A stretch of 64,000 nt of DNA from Atrina japonica (Eukaryota; Mollusca; Bivalvia; Pterioida; Pinnidae): the NCBI GenBank assembly GCA_030159075.1, contig BROG01000045.1, forward strand, positions 1,653,501-1,717,500, read 5' to 3'. The notes below the pieces were generated by a model. That model saw only the letters and a list, made by a program, of their open reading frames with translations. It was not told the origin of the DNA and made no database searches. The position numbers and the translations under genes were made by a program. Below, piece after piece: positions 1 through 33,387 of this stretch. Numbering within the stretch: position 1 is the first letter of the stretch; each line of letters starts with the position of its first letter.

Positions 1-562
1 TTATGTCCCTTTGGACAGCGCAGGTTAGATGAAATAAAACAATTATCAAAACTATTTACAAAAAGTTTGTATTTAGTGTCTATATCAGCATGAGCAGCTG
101 CTCTGAATGACTCAACAGAATCGCTGATAGCAGTGCTTATAGGTAACTGATTCCTGTCTTTTATAACTTTAAAAACTAAAAATTAAAAGTTAAAGACTTG
201 AGTCTTGAGACTTTCACTTTCAGAACAAGTTGAAGACGTGTATGAGCAGAACGGGTGATATGACCATACTAGTCCGTCGGTTATCTAGATATTGGATGTT
301 TATTTCGTACTTCGGCCATCACACAATTATTTCGTATGATTTTGATAATGAGATCTAACTGTCTATATAAATATAACGTTAAATATATCGGTCATTCAAG
401 ACTAGGCTACCTTTTCCCTTCAGTTTGTTGTAGCTGTTGTTACGTCTATCTTTTCTGTCCTCAGTCAACGAAAGAGTAAAACAAGGGGGATAACATAACT
501 AGTATACAGAAGTTCAGATCAATGTTTCTCTCCTGCATGGATTTTTAGCGACATTTGTTTAT
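1..562. other. No recognisable gene
   Basis: Unique-looking AT-rich sequence. No splice-bounded coding segment or repeat family was recognised. Confidence 0.4.
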
Positions 563-565
563 GAA

Positions 566-596
<31 letters not shown>

Positions 597-750
597 AATA
601 AATAAACAAATACATAAATATTCATTTATTTATTTATCTACCTATTTATCTATTTTTCATTTTTTTAAATATATTTATTTATTTATTTATTTATTTATCT
701 ATTTATTTATTTATCTTTTTATCTATTTTTTTATTTACTTTTTTATTTTG
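563..750. repeat. (AAAT)n followed by (ATTT)n
   Basis: An AAAT array runs to about 620 and then switches to ATTT polarity, making a foldable inverted tetranucleotide repeat. Confidence 0.9.
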
Positions 751-1479
751 AAATGATACGTTCAGATATCCCATTGTTAATTCATTGATCTCTTCATTTT
801 TTCCCTTGAGTTATTTATTTCATTATTCAGTTAAAATTTAGGGCGGTGGTTGATTATCACTGATTTATTCATTCAAGTTTTTGTTTATATTTCAGCCTAC
901 ACCTGTAGTTATAAAAATGTCTTATCAGCCCCATTACCATTGCAGTTGATACGCTAGAGCCAGCTGCACTAAATCTGATAAGAAGTAAATTATAATATCC
1001 CAGCACCACAAACATCGGTGAATTCCAGCACCTCGCGACATGTATATGTTTATTATAAATAAACAAAGAATGTTACCAGTCAAAACGATCATGTACAAGA
1101 ATGCTGAATGGTGTCTGACAAGAAGAAGAAAGTCTGAAGTTCTGAGTCAGAATCAATCAGCTGTTATCTGATTACAAGAGAACTAGGATCCGCGCTGTGG
1201 CTAATGCTGGTGGGCTGACTGAATCTTATAGATATCACCTAGACAAAGGAAGTTAAATTTCTATGGACATTTTCCAGTGGTACTGTTTGTAAGTCTGAAC
1301 GGTAAGTGGGTCAATTTGATGGTGTGTGAATTAATGTTGACTTGAAGTCGGAACTGACAAAAAGACTGAAAATTTTGAATATTATATTGACGACTATAAG
1401 ATTCAGTAGAAAACTTATCATGAAACTTTGATACTGAGTAAAAGATGCTTAAGTATAATATGAGCGTTTAATTTCTACG
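751..1479. other. No recognisable gene
   Basis: No coding exon with splice signals was seen on either strand; short open frames only. Confidence 0.4.
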
Positions 1480-1740
1480 AAACATCATCGTCGTCATCAT
1501 CATCATCATCATCATCTAAAATGACGACAAAGAAGAAGAAGAAGAAGATGTTGTTGATGATGATGATGATGATGGTATTGAATGTGATCATTATAGGAAT
1601 GAAATTAATAATCACAATACAAATAATTGATATCGTCATCGTCGTCGTCATCATTAAAAACGTCCACGATAATATGGATAATGACAATAGTGTATGACAA
1701 GATGTTATACTAAATCGAGACGATGACGAAGACGACGAAT
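1480..1740. repeat. Mixed trinucleotide repeat (ATC, GAA, GAT, GTC blocks)
   Basis: Runs of ATC/CAT, AGA and GAT triplets with interruptions. The minus-strand reading gives a poly-Asp run, which is a product of the repeat. Confidence 0.85.
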
Positions 1741-1784
1741 TTTAAACCACTGATATGTGTATTCTACAATTTAATATCCCGTCT

Positions 1785-2735
1785 GTTCAGTGTAAATAGT
1801 AGGTGTACATGTTTAAAATTTCAGTGTAAATGGTAGGTGTACATATTTTTAAAAAATTCAGTGTAAATGGTAGGTGTACATATTTAAAGGTTCAGTGTAA
1901 ATGTTAGGTGTAGGCTCTACATATTTTAAATTTCAGTGTAAATGGTAGGTGTATATATTTAACGGTTCAGTGTAAATGGTAGGTGTACATATTTAAAATT
2001 TCAGGTGTACATATTTAAAATATCAGTGTAAATGATAGGTGTTCATATTTAAAGGTTCAGTGTAAATGGTAGGTGTACATATCTAAAAGTTCAGTGTAAA
2101 TGGTAAGTGTACATATTTTAAAGTTCATTGTAAATGATAGGTGTATATATTTAACGGTTCGGAGTAAATGGTAGGTGTACATATTCAAAAGTTCAGTGTA
2201 AATGGTAGGTGTACATATTTAAAAATTCAGTGTAAATGGTAGGTGTACATATTTAAAAGTTCAGTGTAAATGGTAAGTGTACATATTTTAAAGTTCATTG
2301 TAAATGATAGGTGTATATATTTAACGGTTCGGAGTAAATGGTAGGTGTACATATTTAAAAGTTCAGTGTAAATGGTAAGTGTACATATTTTAAAGTTCCG
2401 TGTAAATGATAGGTGTATATATTTAACGGTTCGGAGTAGATGGTAGGTGTACATAATTTAAAAGTTCAGTGTAAATGGTAGGTGTACATATTCAAAAGTT
2501 CAGTGTAAATGGTAGGTGTACATATTTAAAAGTTCAGTGTAAATGGTAGGTGTACATATTTAAAAGTTCAGTGTAAATGGTAGGTGTATATATTTAACGG
2601 TTCGGAGTAAATGGTAGGTGTACATAATTTAAAAGTTCAGTGTAAATGGTAGGTGTACATATTTAAAAATTCAGTGTAAATGGTAGGTGTACATATTTTA
2701 AAGTTCAGTGTAAATGGTAGGTGTACATACATGTA
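1785..2735. repeat. ~34-bp minisatellite, roughly 27 copies
   Basis: Unit has the parts TTCAGTGTAAATGGTAGGTG and TACATATTTAAAAG. Variant units (TTCGGAGTAAATGG with ATATATTTAACGG) recur every few copies, giving a higher-order pattern of about 100-140 bp around 2100-2450. Confidence 0.9.
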
Positions 2736-2739
2736 TTAA

Positions 2740-3340
2740 ACGTGTAGTATAAGTGGTAATTACATATCTAAAAATTAAGTGCAAATGGGAGGTACATATT
2801 CAAATGTAGACTAATCAGGAAAAGTTAAAAAGCTTTTTTTCCATTTTTATTTTGTAAACATAAATAATTCCACAAAATAACGTTCTAACATTTAGCACTA
2901 TCATCGGGCCACGTGTGGTGATGAACAACATACATACAGGCACACATGCATCGTATGCTATCTGACAGCACGTGCCTCTGTAAGCAAAATATTTATAGAA
3001 GAAAATTAGTACTGTCGGTTAGATGTAATGGCTGTTTGTAACCAAAAAAACGGACTGGAGGAGGTAAGTAGGATTATTTATGTCTGGCAATAAAATGTAT
3101 ATAGGTACGTAAATTATGGGCGCGTGTGCGATACATAGTAAATGTTAGAATGTTGGTATACAACAAAAAGACTATAAAGAAACACTGTGAATAAACATTC
3201 ACAAAATATGATCTTGTGTGTCGTCTACTATTCTGAAGCATAACAGAGATGAAATGTGAGTTATAGACTAGATGAACAGATAGAAAATCCAGACAGTGCT
3301 AGATATACATGTGTATGTACTACAGAATGATGCATGCATT
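2740..3340. other. No recognisable gene
   Basis: Unique-looking sequence between the minisatellite and the (CA)n array; nothing supported on either strand. Confidence 0.35.
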
Positions 3341-3348
3341 GAAACAAA

Positions 3349-3436
3349 CACACACACACACGCGCGCGCGCGCGCACACACACACACACACACAAAAAAA
3401 CACACACAAACACACACACACACACACACACACACA
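3349..3436. repeat. (CA)n microsatellite with a (CG)n core
   Basis: CA array interrupted by about 8 CG dinucleotides at 3361-3375 and by A-runs. Confidence 0.95.
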
Positions 3437-3570
3437 AATGCACGCACGCAGACATTCGAGCGTTGAACAGTGACTACGATATGATTTTGTATGCATGTTC
3501 CAAATGATAAACTCAGTAATGCTATTATTCAGTGGTGGATCCAGGTAATTTTCAAACGAGGAGGTTTTTT

Positions 3571-3772
3571 TTTGTTTATTTGTTTATTGTTGTTTAACGT
3601 CCCGCTCAAGAATCTTTCACTTATATGGAGACGTCACAAATTGCCGGCGAATTAAGAACTTCAAATTTTGGCACTTACGGCCATTTAACAGTGAGGGTTC
3701 TTTAACGTACCGACATCTACTGTGACACGGGACCTCTCTTTTTACTGTCACATCCGAAGGACAGGAAACCAG
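3571..3772 (-). mobile_element. SINE family B (minus orientation)
   Basis: Reverse complement of the 3' part of the SINE at 34531-34809. Shared blocks are the tail TTGAGCGGGACGTTAAAC, the ATATG-GAGACGTCAC block, and the AGTGAGGGTTCTTTAACG/ACATCTACTGTGACACGGG region. Confidence 0.8.
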
Positions 3773-4149
3773 ATAACTGTATAAAGCCTTAAATAAAACT
3801 CTATAATTCGATTGTTATACACATTAATGTAATAAACTATTTATAATATTTGAATTGTCCGTGTTCTAAAGATTACGACTCTGCTATGTTTTCACAGACA
3901 TATTCGCGAATAGTGAAAATAAAGCTACAATCTTTTAGGTGCGTGAAGTTGGTTTGACGAGTGACGAAAAGTTGTGAAGTTAGTTTGACGAGTGACGATT
4001 TTTTCTCTTCAAAATTTATTTCTTGGTTTGAGACACTGTCTTTTTTGTCAAATGCATTGTTACTGTATTGATATCATTGTATGTATATTTGACATAAATA
4101 AAATATGTTTAAACTAAAATAACAAATAAGAGCTATACACATGCATAAA

Positions 4150-4409
4150 AAAATCTTATATTCCGATACATGTTTTGAAAATAAGGTGAGATCCAGTGTA
4201 ATATTCATATATAGATAGTAAGGCTGAGTTAATCAATTGCAAGTGGAAAAGTGCCAAACCTGGGTTTCTCAAGCAACTTTCACAAAATATATAGGAATTT
4301 AAGAATTTTTATGCCTATGTATATCTCTTCTTTGTTACTACATATCAGTCTAAGTAGTAAAAGGGGTGGGTGGGGCATTTTTTTATGAAAACACAGCTAA
4401 TGTCCCTTT
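4150..4409. mobile_element. MITE family with GGGGCATTAGCTG ends, decayed copy
   Basis: 4195-4409 aligns with 21225-21434: shared AGTAAGG, GGGTTTC-CAAGCAA, TTTCACAAAATA and AGGAATTTAAGAATTTTTAT, ending in CACAGCTAATGTCCCTTT. The left end is not clear. Confidence 0.65.
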
Positions 4410-5560
4410 CATGAATTTACACAATTTGTGTAAAGTTGCAATATCCTGTCATTGGAATAATTCCTTTAGTTTTATAGTTTTACAATTATTTCTCAGATGT
4501 TGGCCAATGGAGAATTTCAATGGGCAATTTTTATTACATATAGTATTATGATATTTACAAAACAATTTTTCTTGTTTGTTTGGTAATATATCCAAATATT
4601 GTTCTATTTTTTGCTCATCTTTGTATGATCTATAATTTATACACTTTGGAGAATTAAAAACAGTGCTTCTCCAGTTTTCTGGGTATTGTACAAACCTCAG
4701 ATTTTATCCATATTGTGTTATTATTATTTGAATTATTCCATAAATATGTTAGTCCATATTCCTTAGTCCACATTGGTTTAAAATGCCTTTAATGCAATTT
4801 AGCCATGGTAATGATTGGTTGCAAAATAATTGATATAGCAATGAAGATATTTTGTTGTCATTCGAAAAATGTAAGTTTGACCAGAAATATATCATTCTGA
4901 CTTAGTAGAAATCTACAAAGTTCTCCATCCATCATAGCATTTGGGGTTTTCTTATTTACATTTAATATATGTTTACCGAAAATTTCATATGTATTTTCTT
5001 CAAATAATACAGGATTAGAAAAGACCCATATTTGACAGCATATAATAAAATAGGTTGTATAATTTTGTCAAAGGGGTTAATATATCAAAATATAAATAAG
5101 TTGTTTCTCTTTCATTTGGCTAGTGCAATGTTTTCAATATTTCCACAAAGTTATATGGGTCGTTTATAAATGTCTTAATTTCTAAATCTGCTAATATGTC
5201 AAGTTCCTCAGATAAAAATACATGATCAGGAATTTGGTCAATAGGTTCCAAGTTTAGATTTTTTAAAAATTCAAATAAAGTATCCAGTTTGATAATAGTT
5301 TTTTATTTGTTTTATCACCAGAGTTTATAATTTTCCAATATCCTTTGGGATTGTTGGATCTTATTTTTTTTAGTTTGAGTTTCTCTTTTGTGTTTGTTAA
5401 TAGATTTTATAGTTTTTATACTTTTTTTTTCTTTCTCATTTGTCTTCTACATTTCCAAATTTCAGATGAAGATGCTTAGCTTTTCTATAGCTTTGTCTAG
5501 CAATTTTGCATTCTTTAATAGACCAAGTTTTTTTTTAATTTACATTTATCACGGCGGATT
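4410..5560 (-). pseudogene. Decayed LINE fragment (region before reverse transcriptase)
   Basis: The reverse strand reads, with stops and frame changes, KTWSIKECKIARQSYRKAKH (5540-5480) and later NNPKGYWKIINSGDKTNK (5360-5305). YRKAKH and NPK-x-YWK-x-IN are typical of the region between endonuclease and reverse transcriptase in non-LTR elements. Many stops; not functional. Confidence 0.6.
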
Positions 5561-6117
5561 CGATTTTTGATGCAGATTTAATTCCGAAAGAAGATTTAAC
5601 ACTGAAAGTAAAAAAATCGAACCAATATGAACCAATATTGTCAATGACTTTTTGTATATATTTTAATTACATAAATTATTTTCGTAAATATGTATTTTTT
5701 TAATTTACGAAATTACGTAAGTTAGAGATACCTCTATGTCGTTTGTCGCCTAGTCGTAGTACTTTAAATAATTTGATTTCACACCTGCCGAAAATTACAA
5801 AATGAACATTTTGTTATTATCATTACGACTAGAGGTTTTGCACAAGTTACATCATAAAAGTGCATATATTGTAAGGAGGGACACGATCCTTCATGTGACG
5901 TTCTGTTCTTGATCTGGTTATTGGTTGGGACGTTTGACTTCAAATTTTGAAAAAAAGACCCAATTTATATTTTTATGTCCAAAGACAGTTGTCAGGAACC
6001 AAGAAATAGATCTAAAATTTTAAGAAGAAAAAATCGTAACTCGTCAAGTCGTCAAACTCACTTCACAACTTCAGTTTCGTCACTCATCAGACTAACTTCA
6101 CGCACCTTAATCCTTTA

Positions 6118-6734
6118 GAGTTCTTCATTTAGGGTCGCCATTTTGTGTTTAATAAGCCTAACAGGCTTTATAGATAGGCTATTATGATTTTTTTTTTCAA
6201 TTTTAAATTGTGCTGTCGAGGAACTGCTACGGGATTTTCAATTCAGTGCCCGACTAGCTATGCCCGAAATGCCCGACAGAACGGACTGGGAATAGGGTAT
6301 AAGAAAGGAGTAGGTGTTGAGACCTGTTACTGTACAAATCCTGGATCCGCCCAAATAGGCTACTTTACGGAAAGTTTAAAGTCAGTTATCTCCCCTTTTA
6401 CGAAGTTTTCAGTCTTTCAGCTTACTTGGCGACGTTGTAAACAATGTTGCGCTTCGCGCGTTTGATAGCCAAGTACAAACAGTGATAAGTGGATTTTAAA
6501 CTGTCAACTTCTTCAGCATTATGGTCATCTGTGCATCCATGAAGTAATTCTAATATTTGCAGATTATCGACAACAAATAAAATACATTTTTGAACAGATG
6601 AACAGGTAAGTTTAAGTAAACGCGAATTATCCTGACATGTTACTATACATAACATATAATGTATGATTGATGTAGACAGGTGCGCTCAATAGTAGGCCTA
6701 GACACTGTAGGCATTCTCTGCTGAAGATAAATAG

Positions 6735-6768
<34 letters not shown>

Positions 6769-7420
6769 ACAATAAGACAAATTCTCTAGGAGTTATTGAA
6801 AAAAAAAAACATGAATTTACTAGGAATATAATAGTGAAAATAAATTCTGTGAACAAACTTAATTATGGCCAACTACTACTGACTGTAATGTAAATATATA
6901 TAGTCTAATCTACTTTTGCTTGATCTGACAACACTCGGTGTTGAAAAATAATTAAATACAGTTTCATCAGTTATTTAGATTTTTAATTTATTTTCTGAAT
7001 CATAAATTAAAATTTATTTTTTTAAATGAAAACTCCTTATATGGATAAGTAAAATTGTGATGTCTAATTTTTACTTTCTGTTTAAATTGTCAAATCGTTG
7101 AAATAATGAATTAGAAAATTGCATAAACAATATGAAATTGGAAACATGCTCTATTTAACGATGAAAATCTATTGAAATGCGATAGATGGCTTCACAATAT
7201 ATATATATTTTTTTTAAATGTGGTTTTATGTGAAATATATAGTAAAAAATAACAGTGAATACTTTTTGCATGTCTCTGTACATGTAAATTTACATGTACT
7301 GGCCTTAAATATTGTACTTTACTATTTTTACATGTATTTATTTTTAACATTTAGTGTTTTATATGTCACATTTGGTCAACAAATTTTTAATTACACAGTG
7401 GTAGGCCTGGCAGTCACTTT
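6118..7420. other. No recognisable gene; contains (TA)n at 6734-6762
   Basis: A less AT-rich part at 6120-6480 has CpGs (GCTTCGCGCG near 6450) and could be a promoter or first-exon region for the calpain gene, but nothing proves it. Confidence 0.3.
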
Positions 7421-7424
7421 ATAA

Positions 7425-7600
7425 TATGATGGAGGAGAGAAGTTGGTTTCAGTGTACATGTATTATGTACCTAAGTAGAGACCACAGGCGAGGTCTGCCT
7501 TGAAGTGCCTCCTGCAAGTCAACTGGCAAACTCACTCTCTAAATCAGTGAAGGTTCCATTGGGACTTGAACCGACACTAATCAGAAGTGAGAAACTTACA
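7425..7600 (-). mobile_element. SINE family A (minus orientation)
   Basis: The reverse strand has a B-box-like GGTTCAAGTCC (7563-7573 complement) and the CTCTCCTCCATC block shared with the copy at 48838-49056. Confidence 0.6.
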
Positions 7601-8296
7601 TCAAAATACTGGCCTGATCTACTCTTCTGGACTAATCTTTCATGTAATCAATGGTAATTATATAGCAGTGATCCGGTTACTATTATGGAAACCTTGTAAC
7701 TGTGCATTTAAAAAAAAGCTCTGCTATGCTCTGATGACATCTAAAGTTATGTATTATGCATGTAAGTGTAGCTTGTACATGTACATGTGTAATATAAGAT
7801 GTAGATGGAAAAAAAAACCAACTTAACAGATACAAAGGCAATCAGATGCTCATTTCCTCTTTGTGTGTTTCTATCTCTCTCTCTCTTTTGATATGTTCCC
7901 ACTGGTGAATTTAGGGGTTGAGGTGGGGCCAAGCTATGATAAAGGTTTTGTCTCTGTCTGTCTATAAGACTGTCTAGTTATTATTTTGGTTAAAGTTTTG
8001 TAATTGCTGAGCATGAATTGCTTCAACAGTACTCAAAGATTGCAAGTTTTTCTCCGTCTTTCTTTTTTCTTCTGTCTTATTTGCTTATATATTGCAATCA
8101 ATATTTGTCCGTTGGTGTGTGTATGCTGTATGCCATATGTGAACTTTTACATTTTGAACTAAAACTGAAAATTAAATTATGATATTTTCATTGAATTGTG
8201 ATAGAGAACCATTCTATTTATTGATGTGGAAGAGTCTAAATATGACCACAGGGGTTAGTAAGTTAAAGGGATTTAACACTATAAATTACCCTGTTT

Positions 8297-9363
8297 TTAG
8301 CTCACCTGAGCCGAAGTAATATTTTTGACTTCTTCTCTGAAACCACTGAAGGGATTTTGACGAAACTTGACAGGAAGCAAGTGCTCAAGGTCATTTACCA
8401 AATTTGTAGTTTTCAGCCAGATTGGCCCAGGGGTGGATCCAGGGTGGGGCAGAATAGGTCCCAAAAAGTACCCCTCTTTAAAAATCTTCTTCTTCAGAAC
8501 CGCTGCATGAATTGAAAAACAGATCATTTCTGAGTGATCTACATGGATGTATGATTCAAGTCTGTATTTTTCATAAAAATCGGAATATTAATTTTTGACA
8601 CGTTTTTGAGGTCTTTTCTGCCTTTGTCATTTTCATTAATTTTTTAATGATTTCCTTAATTATCTCCCCTTGCATTCACTTTGATGCATTCATTTAATGT
8701 GTTTTACTTGTAATTAGGTGAAGAAATGTTTTTGTGCAAGAATTTTTTATGAATATTCTAAGACTGCAAAAAAAAGATAGGGGGATGTGCATTTTTCACA
8801 CTTTCAGCTTTTGTTTCAAAACTACTAAAGGAATTTTGATGAAAATTTGCAAGAAGCAAGTGCTCAAGGTTCTTTATTAAGTTTTTAGTTTTCAGTCAGA
8901 TTGGCCCAGGGGTGGATCCAGGGCTGGGTAGAATTGTTCCCAAAAGGTACCCAATTACCCTCTTTAAAAATCTTCTTCTCCAGAACCACTACATGAATTG
9001 AAAAACAGATCGTTTCTGAGTGATCTACATGGATGAATGATTCAAATTTCTTTTTTGCATAGAAATCGTTTTTGAGGTCTTTTCAGCCTTTGTTTTCATT
9101 AATTTTTGCACGATTTCCTCAATTATCTCCCCTTGCATTCACAATGATGCATTAAAGTGTTTTACTTGTATATAGTTGAAAAAATGTTTTTGTGCAAGAA
9201 TTTTGCCAAAATTCGATTTCTAGAATTTTTGATGAATTTCTTGAAACAGCAATATTTATGTTTCTTGGCCAGATCACCCTACATGTACATATTCTTCTTG
9301 GTCTTCTTTCCACATTGTAGATGGTTCTCAGATGAGCAATTGAGGCCCTCTTAGGCCTCTTGT
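8297..9363. mobile_element. AGCTCACCTGA dispersed repeat, copy 1
   Basis: Starts TTTTTAGCTCACCTGAGC and ends GATGAGCAATTG...GGCCTCTTGTTT. It contains two ~480-bp internal modules (about 8325-8800 and 8805-9290) sharing AGCAAGTGCTCAAGGT, CCCAGGGGTGGATCCAGGG and AAACAGATC-TTTCTGAGTGA. The same family is at 39403-40917 and 45712-47022. Confidence 0.8.
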
Positions 9364-9394
9364 TTGGGAATTTGTTTTTGGAATTTTTTATTTT

Positions 9395-9502
<108 letters not shown>

Positions 9503-9513
9503 TAAGTATAGGG

Positions 9514-9713
9514 TATGGTCTTATTTGACCAATAAAACCATTTCAGCCTTTCAAACCATCCCATCTGCCACTGAAATGTGATCTCTCAAGACAGGTGGTC
9601 TCTCAAAAGAGGCTTTATTCAAATGATTATTTAGCCAAGTGGTTTGCAGAATGTGGTCTTAAAAGACAGGTGTTCTTTCGTGAGAGTGGTCTTTCAATAC
9701 AGGTTCCATTGTA
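9514..9713. mobile_element. Tc1/mariner-type MITE (GGAACCTG subfamily)
   Basis: The right end ATACAGGTTCCATTGTA matches the right-end consensus AGACAGGTTCCACTGTA. The interior TGAAATGTGATCTCTCAAGA aligns with the copy at 24588-24774. The left end is decayed. Confidence 0.65.
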
Positions 9714-10252
9714 TTAAGTGTTTTTTATGTTTGCACTCTACTTGTCTTCTTACTGCTGTGTATTAGGCCTCTACTGGTTCATGAATTAATGTTTTTCTAC
9801 ATCCATCAGTCTGTCTGATTAAGGTTTTGATTAAAGTTTTGTATTTGTTCACCATTCACTTAATAATGTGGGGATTTTCCATACTTTTTTTGGAATGAAG
9901 CCTGGGCCTTTTGAATTGGGAACTTTAGCAGCAATTTAGTGAAATTGGGATCTTAGTCTAGAAATGCACAAAACTATGTAAATATACAATAATCTCTTCA
10001 AATTCATTGTCATTTGACATAAATCAGGAAATTTTAACTACAAATTGGAAAGAAATCCATTTTTTTAAATTGGGAATTAGGCCGTTTTTTGGCCCAGTAT
10101 CATAGGATGAAAAATCCCTTTAATGGTTACACAGCTAGGGAAGAATATTTATTCTCTATAGAATATGGTATTTTTATCTTTTTAAAAAAAGATAACTTTT
10201 TAAATTTCTTTTCAGGAGGGAAACTACATTTTTTAATTGAGTTTGGACCGCT

Positions 10253-30299
<20,047 letters not shown>

Positions 30300-30455
30300 T
30301 TAGCCATACACAAAGGACCACACCCACTTCATAATGTGGCTGATTTTTTTTAACATAACTGTCTCATGATACAAAATATTTACATTTAAAAAGCAGTGAG
30401 TAAATACATTAAGTACACAAATGTCAGAGATGTGTAAAATAATGCTTTCTTGGCT

Positions 30456-30995
30456 TTAACCACTTAAGTGCGTATTATGACGCAACATTATCTTTAAGAC
30501 GTTTTGTAATTAATGTTGCTAGGCACATGTAAACAAACATTTTGACATGTAGTCATTAGTTTTAAGTGCCAATGTTTTGGACTGTTAATTATTTACATCG
30601 CGTGCAGTTTCTCAGTACAGTAGTAGTTAAAGCAACACTTAAGTGGCATATTTGTCATTTCAATTAAGCGAACCCTCAAAAACAAAATATAGGAAGGCCT
30701 CAAAGTTTTTCTCGTAAACAGCAGATAACAATGGGAAACGTTTCATGGGTGATGGCAATTGTGATCTTCATAGAGCCGTATCATAGCAATCAGAAAGCAG
30801 ATGAAAACATGACCCCCCCCCCCCCCCCCCAAAAAAAAATACAACAACACTGCAGTAAGGTTTCTATGTTTTATTTACCTATCAAATACGCAAACTCCTT
30901 GTCCAGATTTTTGACGATGGATATATTCATCTTGCTCATTCAGGGAAAGTTAACGTCCTGGCAGATATATCTGTCATGCCCACTCAAGTGGTTAA
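30456..30995. mobile_element. 540-bp TTAA-flanked element just after the calpain gene
   Basis: TTAA-CCACTTAAGTGCGTATTATG at left and GTCATGCCCACTCAAGTGG-TTAA at right. TTAA targets point to a piggyBac-like non-autonomous element. It has a C18/A9 homopolymer tract at 30812-30838. Confidence 0.8.
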
Positions 30996-30999
30996 CACC

Positions 31000-33387
31000 T
31001 ATAAAACAAGGTGATTTATATGTTTATGTCAATACGTTTAGTTTTGCTAGGTTCCTAATTAAAATCCACTGGACCTTTCCTTAACGGTTTATTATGCTAT
31101 ATATTTTAAAAACTTCTAGTTAAGGACACCTTGTGATACTTGTTGTGCAGTCTGCTAATTATTTTGCTTATGAGGGACCAGCCTAACCTAATCATTTACT
31201 CTGTGTGTGATAATGTAACTTCTCCATGTACAAGAAGTCCACTTGATTTTCTTCCAAAATATGTCCTGGTAGGCAGTCATTTTAATTTCTTTAAGTATGG
31301 ATTCAGACAGACTTTTTCTGCTATTTTAAGCCACTCTCTCCTTGCTCTGTATAGACAGCCAGCCCTCACAAAACATAGATCCACCTTACTTGATTTCCTA
31401 TGATAATGGCAGTCTTGTGAATGTTCTATATCTCCAAAGTCCTCATGACTACAAGGTCAGAGTTTTAATAGGAGGTAATATGACCATTTTATCAAAGACT
31501 TGAGTTTTTTTTTACTTATGTCTAATATTGTTATGTGAACCTTGACCCTGATCATAGGGTAGAGGTTATCAGGAGCTTCATGATTATACTTGCCATATAT
31601 TGGATATAAGCTATTACTGTATATTTATTATGCCTGGAGATTGAAGATGGAGGAATATTTTCTGGGCTGTCTGTCCATCTTTTTACACAGTTTTGGTCTC
31701 CGTCAAAATAATTTGTACTTCTTTCCTTAAGTGTCATCAAATATGCAAAATATTTTAATATTTAAAAATTTGTATGATGAATTTCTGTGATATATGTAAA
31801 TATTAATTATGTTTTACTACACAATTACATACTTGTATGGCCTTAGAGTTTTGATGAGCTTTTTCATGTTATTTTGTGTATATATTGCGCATACATACTG
31901 TATCATTTGACATGACAGTTTTAGATACAAACTGAAAACATCCCTTACTCATCAGCCCCTGTGGTCACATTTAGACTCACCCAAATTAGTAAATGGTATG
32001 CTCTCCTGTCATAAGTTCATATTGCATGTTAAGTTATTATAAAATTTTTATTCTAAACCATACACCCCCAAATTCTGAAAGTGACCTTAACCATTCTTTG
32101 AAATAGGCAAGTCCAAATTTGACTTCAGAGGTTGACGAGTAAACAATTGTGGCTTACTAAATAAGGCTAAAAGAAAGGTTGAGTAAACTTTGAAACCTGT
32201 TAGTTTAAGTATAGTAATAGATTGACTTTAGTATATGATGACTTATGATTTTTACATAAGATGGCCACCTTATATGCTAAGCAGGAATTTTTGCAATAAT
32301 TCTGATGTTGTACATGTATGTATATACATATATATAGTCTTTATTATCTTACACATTGCTCAATTTATATGTACACATTCAGGCATTGCAGTATGCATGT
32401 ATATGTGACACTTATGACCTTTTTGTACCATACCTGTCAAGTCTACCGATTTTTGTGGTAGTCTACCGATTATTTATGTCTACTGCTTGTCTACCGCCGA
32501 GAAAATTTTTTCCGATTTCTAATTTTCAACTGATTTCCGTAAATTTCTACCGCTTCTTGTCCATTTTCCAACGATTGGTAGATATTTTTGTCAGCATTAA
32601 ATGTTCATAATTATAATTTTCAGTAAATAAAATAGCGTGAAGTTCATGGCAATATTTCTGGCGCCTTCATTTCATTGAAGTATTAAGCCATCTAGGTTAC
32701 ATAAGTCTCTTATATCTTCCAAATGGTCATTAGAAACGTGGACTAATAACCCTGTTTATTAATTAATGTCATCATTAAAGACCATACAGAGGTGTTTACT
32801 ATCGGATGTATGCTAGGGGTAATTACACAACGACCTGCACTGTGGTCAGGTACCTAATATACAGATTGATTACCTGTATGTTTAAACCTCCACGCCAATC
32901 CATATGTTCTGTCCTATGTACAGATATAAAATATTAACATCATTAAATTTTGTTACATTAATCTTATGCAGCTTGTGTATCAGTCCTCAGTGATTTTACT
33001 TTAAAAATTTAGTGGAGAAATATCGAAGAGAGATCACATTGTCTTCTGTGACGTCTGCACTCCACATATTATACAGTGTTATGGATGCATCTTAAAATTG
33101 TGATGATTTCAGTACAAAAACGATGTTACGACAATGCATCCGTAAAAATTTCAACCTTTGTGCATGTACGCACTTTCTACCCCAGACAAATTTCATGATG
33201 TTAACAGATATGCTGTACTAACGTTTTTTCACCTTTTTTATATCGTATCAACTAATGTTATTTGTAGTATTCTTAGTGTATATAGTTTTTTTAATGTATG
33301 TAGCAATTTTTAGTGTAAATAGCAATTTTTAGTGTATGTAGATTCTAATATTTTTTAAACCTCTATCTTTCTGAAGACAGGGATATG
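31000..33387. other. Intergenic, no recognisable gene
   Basis: Only short open frames. At 32430-32590 a loose short repeat built on TCTACCG is visible. Confidence 0.35.

Larger units (their letters stand above)
3938..6106. mobile_element. ~2.2-kb element with ~100-bp terminal inverted repeats
   Basis: The left end (GGTGCGTGAAGTTGGTTTGACG on) is the inverted partner of the right end (6000-6106). Similarity runs past TTTGACGAGTGACG and TTTCTTGGTT. AATCTTTTA (3929-3937) and AATCCTTTA (6109-6117) flank it as a possible 9-bp target duplication offset by 2 bases. Long TIRs plus 9 bp resemble Mutator-like elements, but no transposase remains. The interior holds a MITE and a LINE fragment. Confidence 0.65.
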
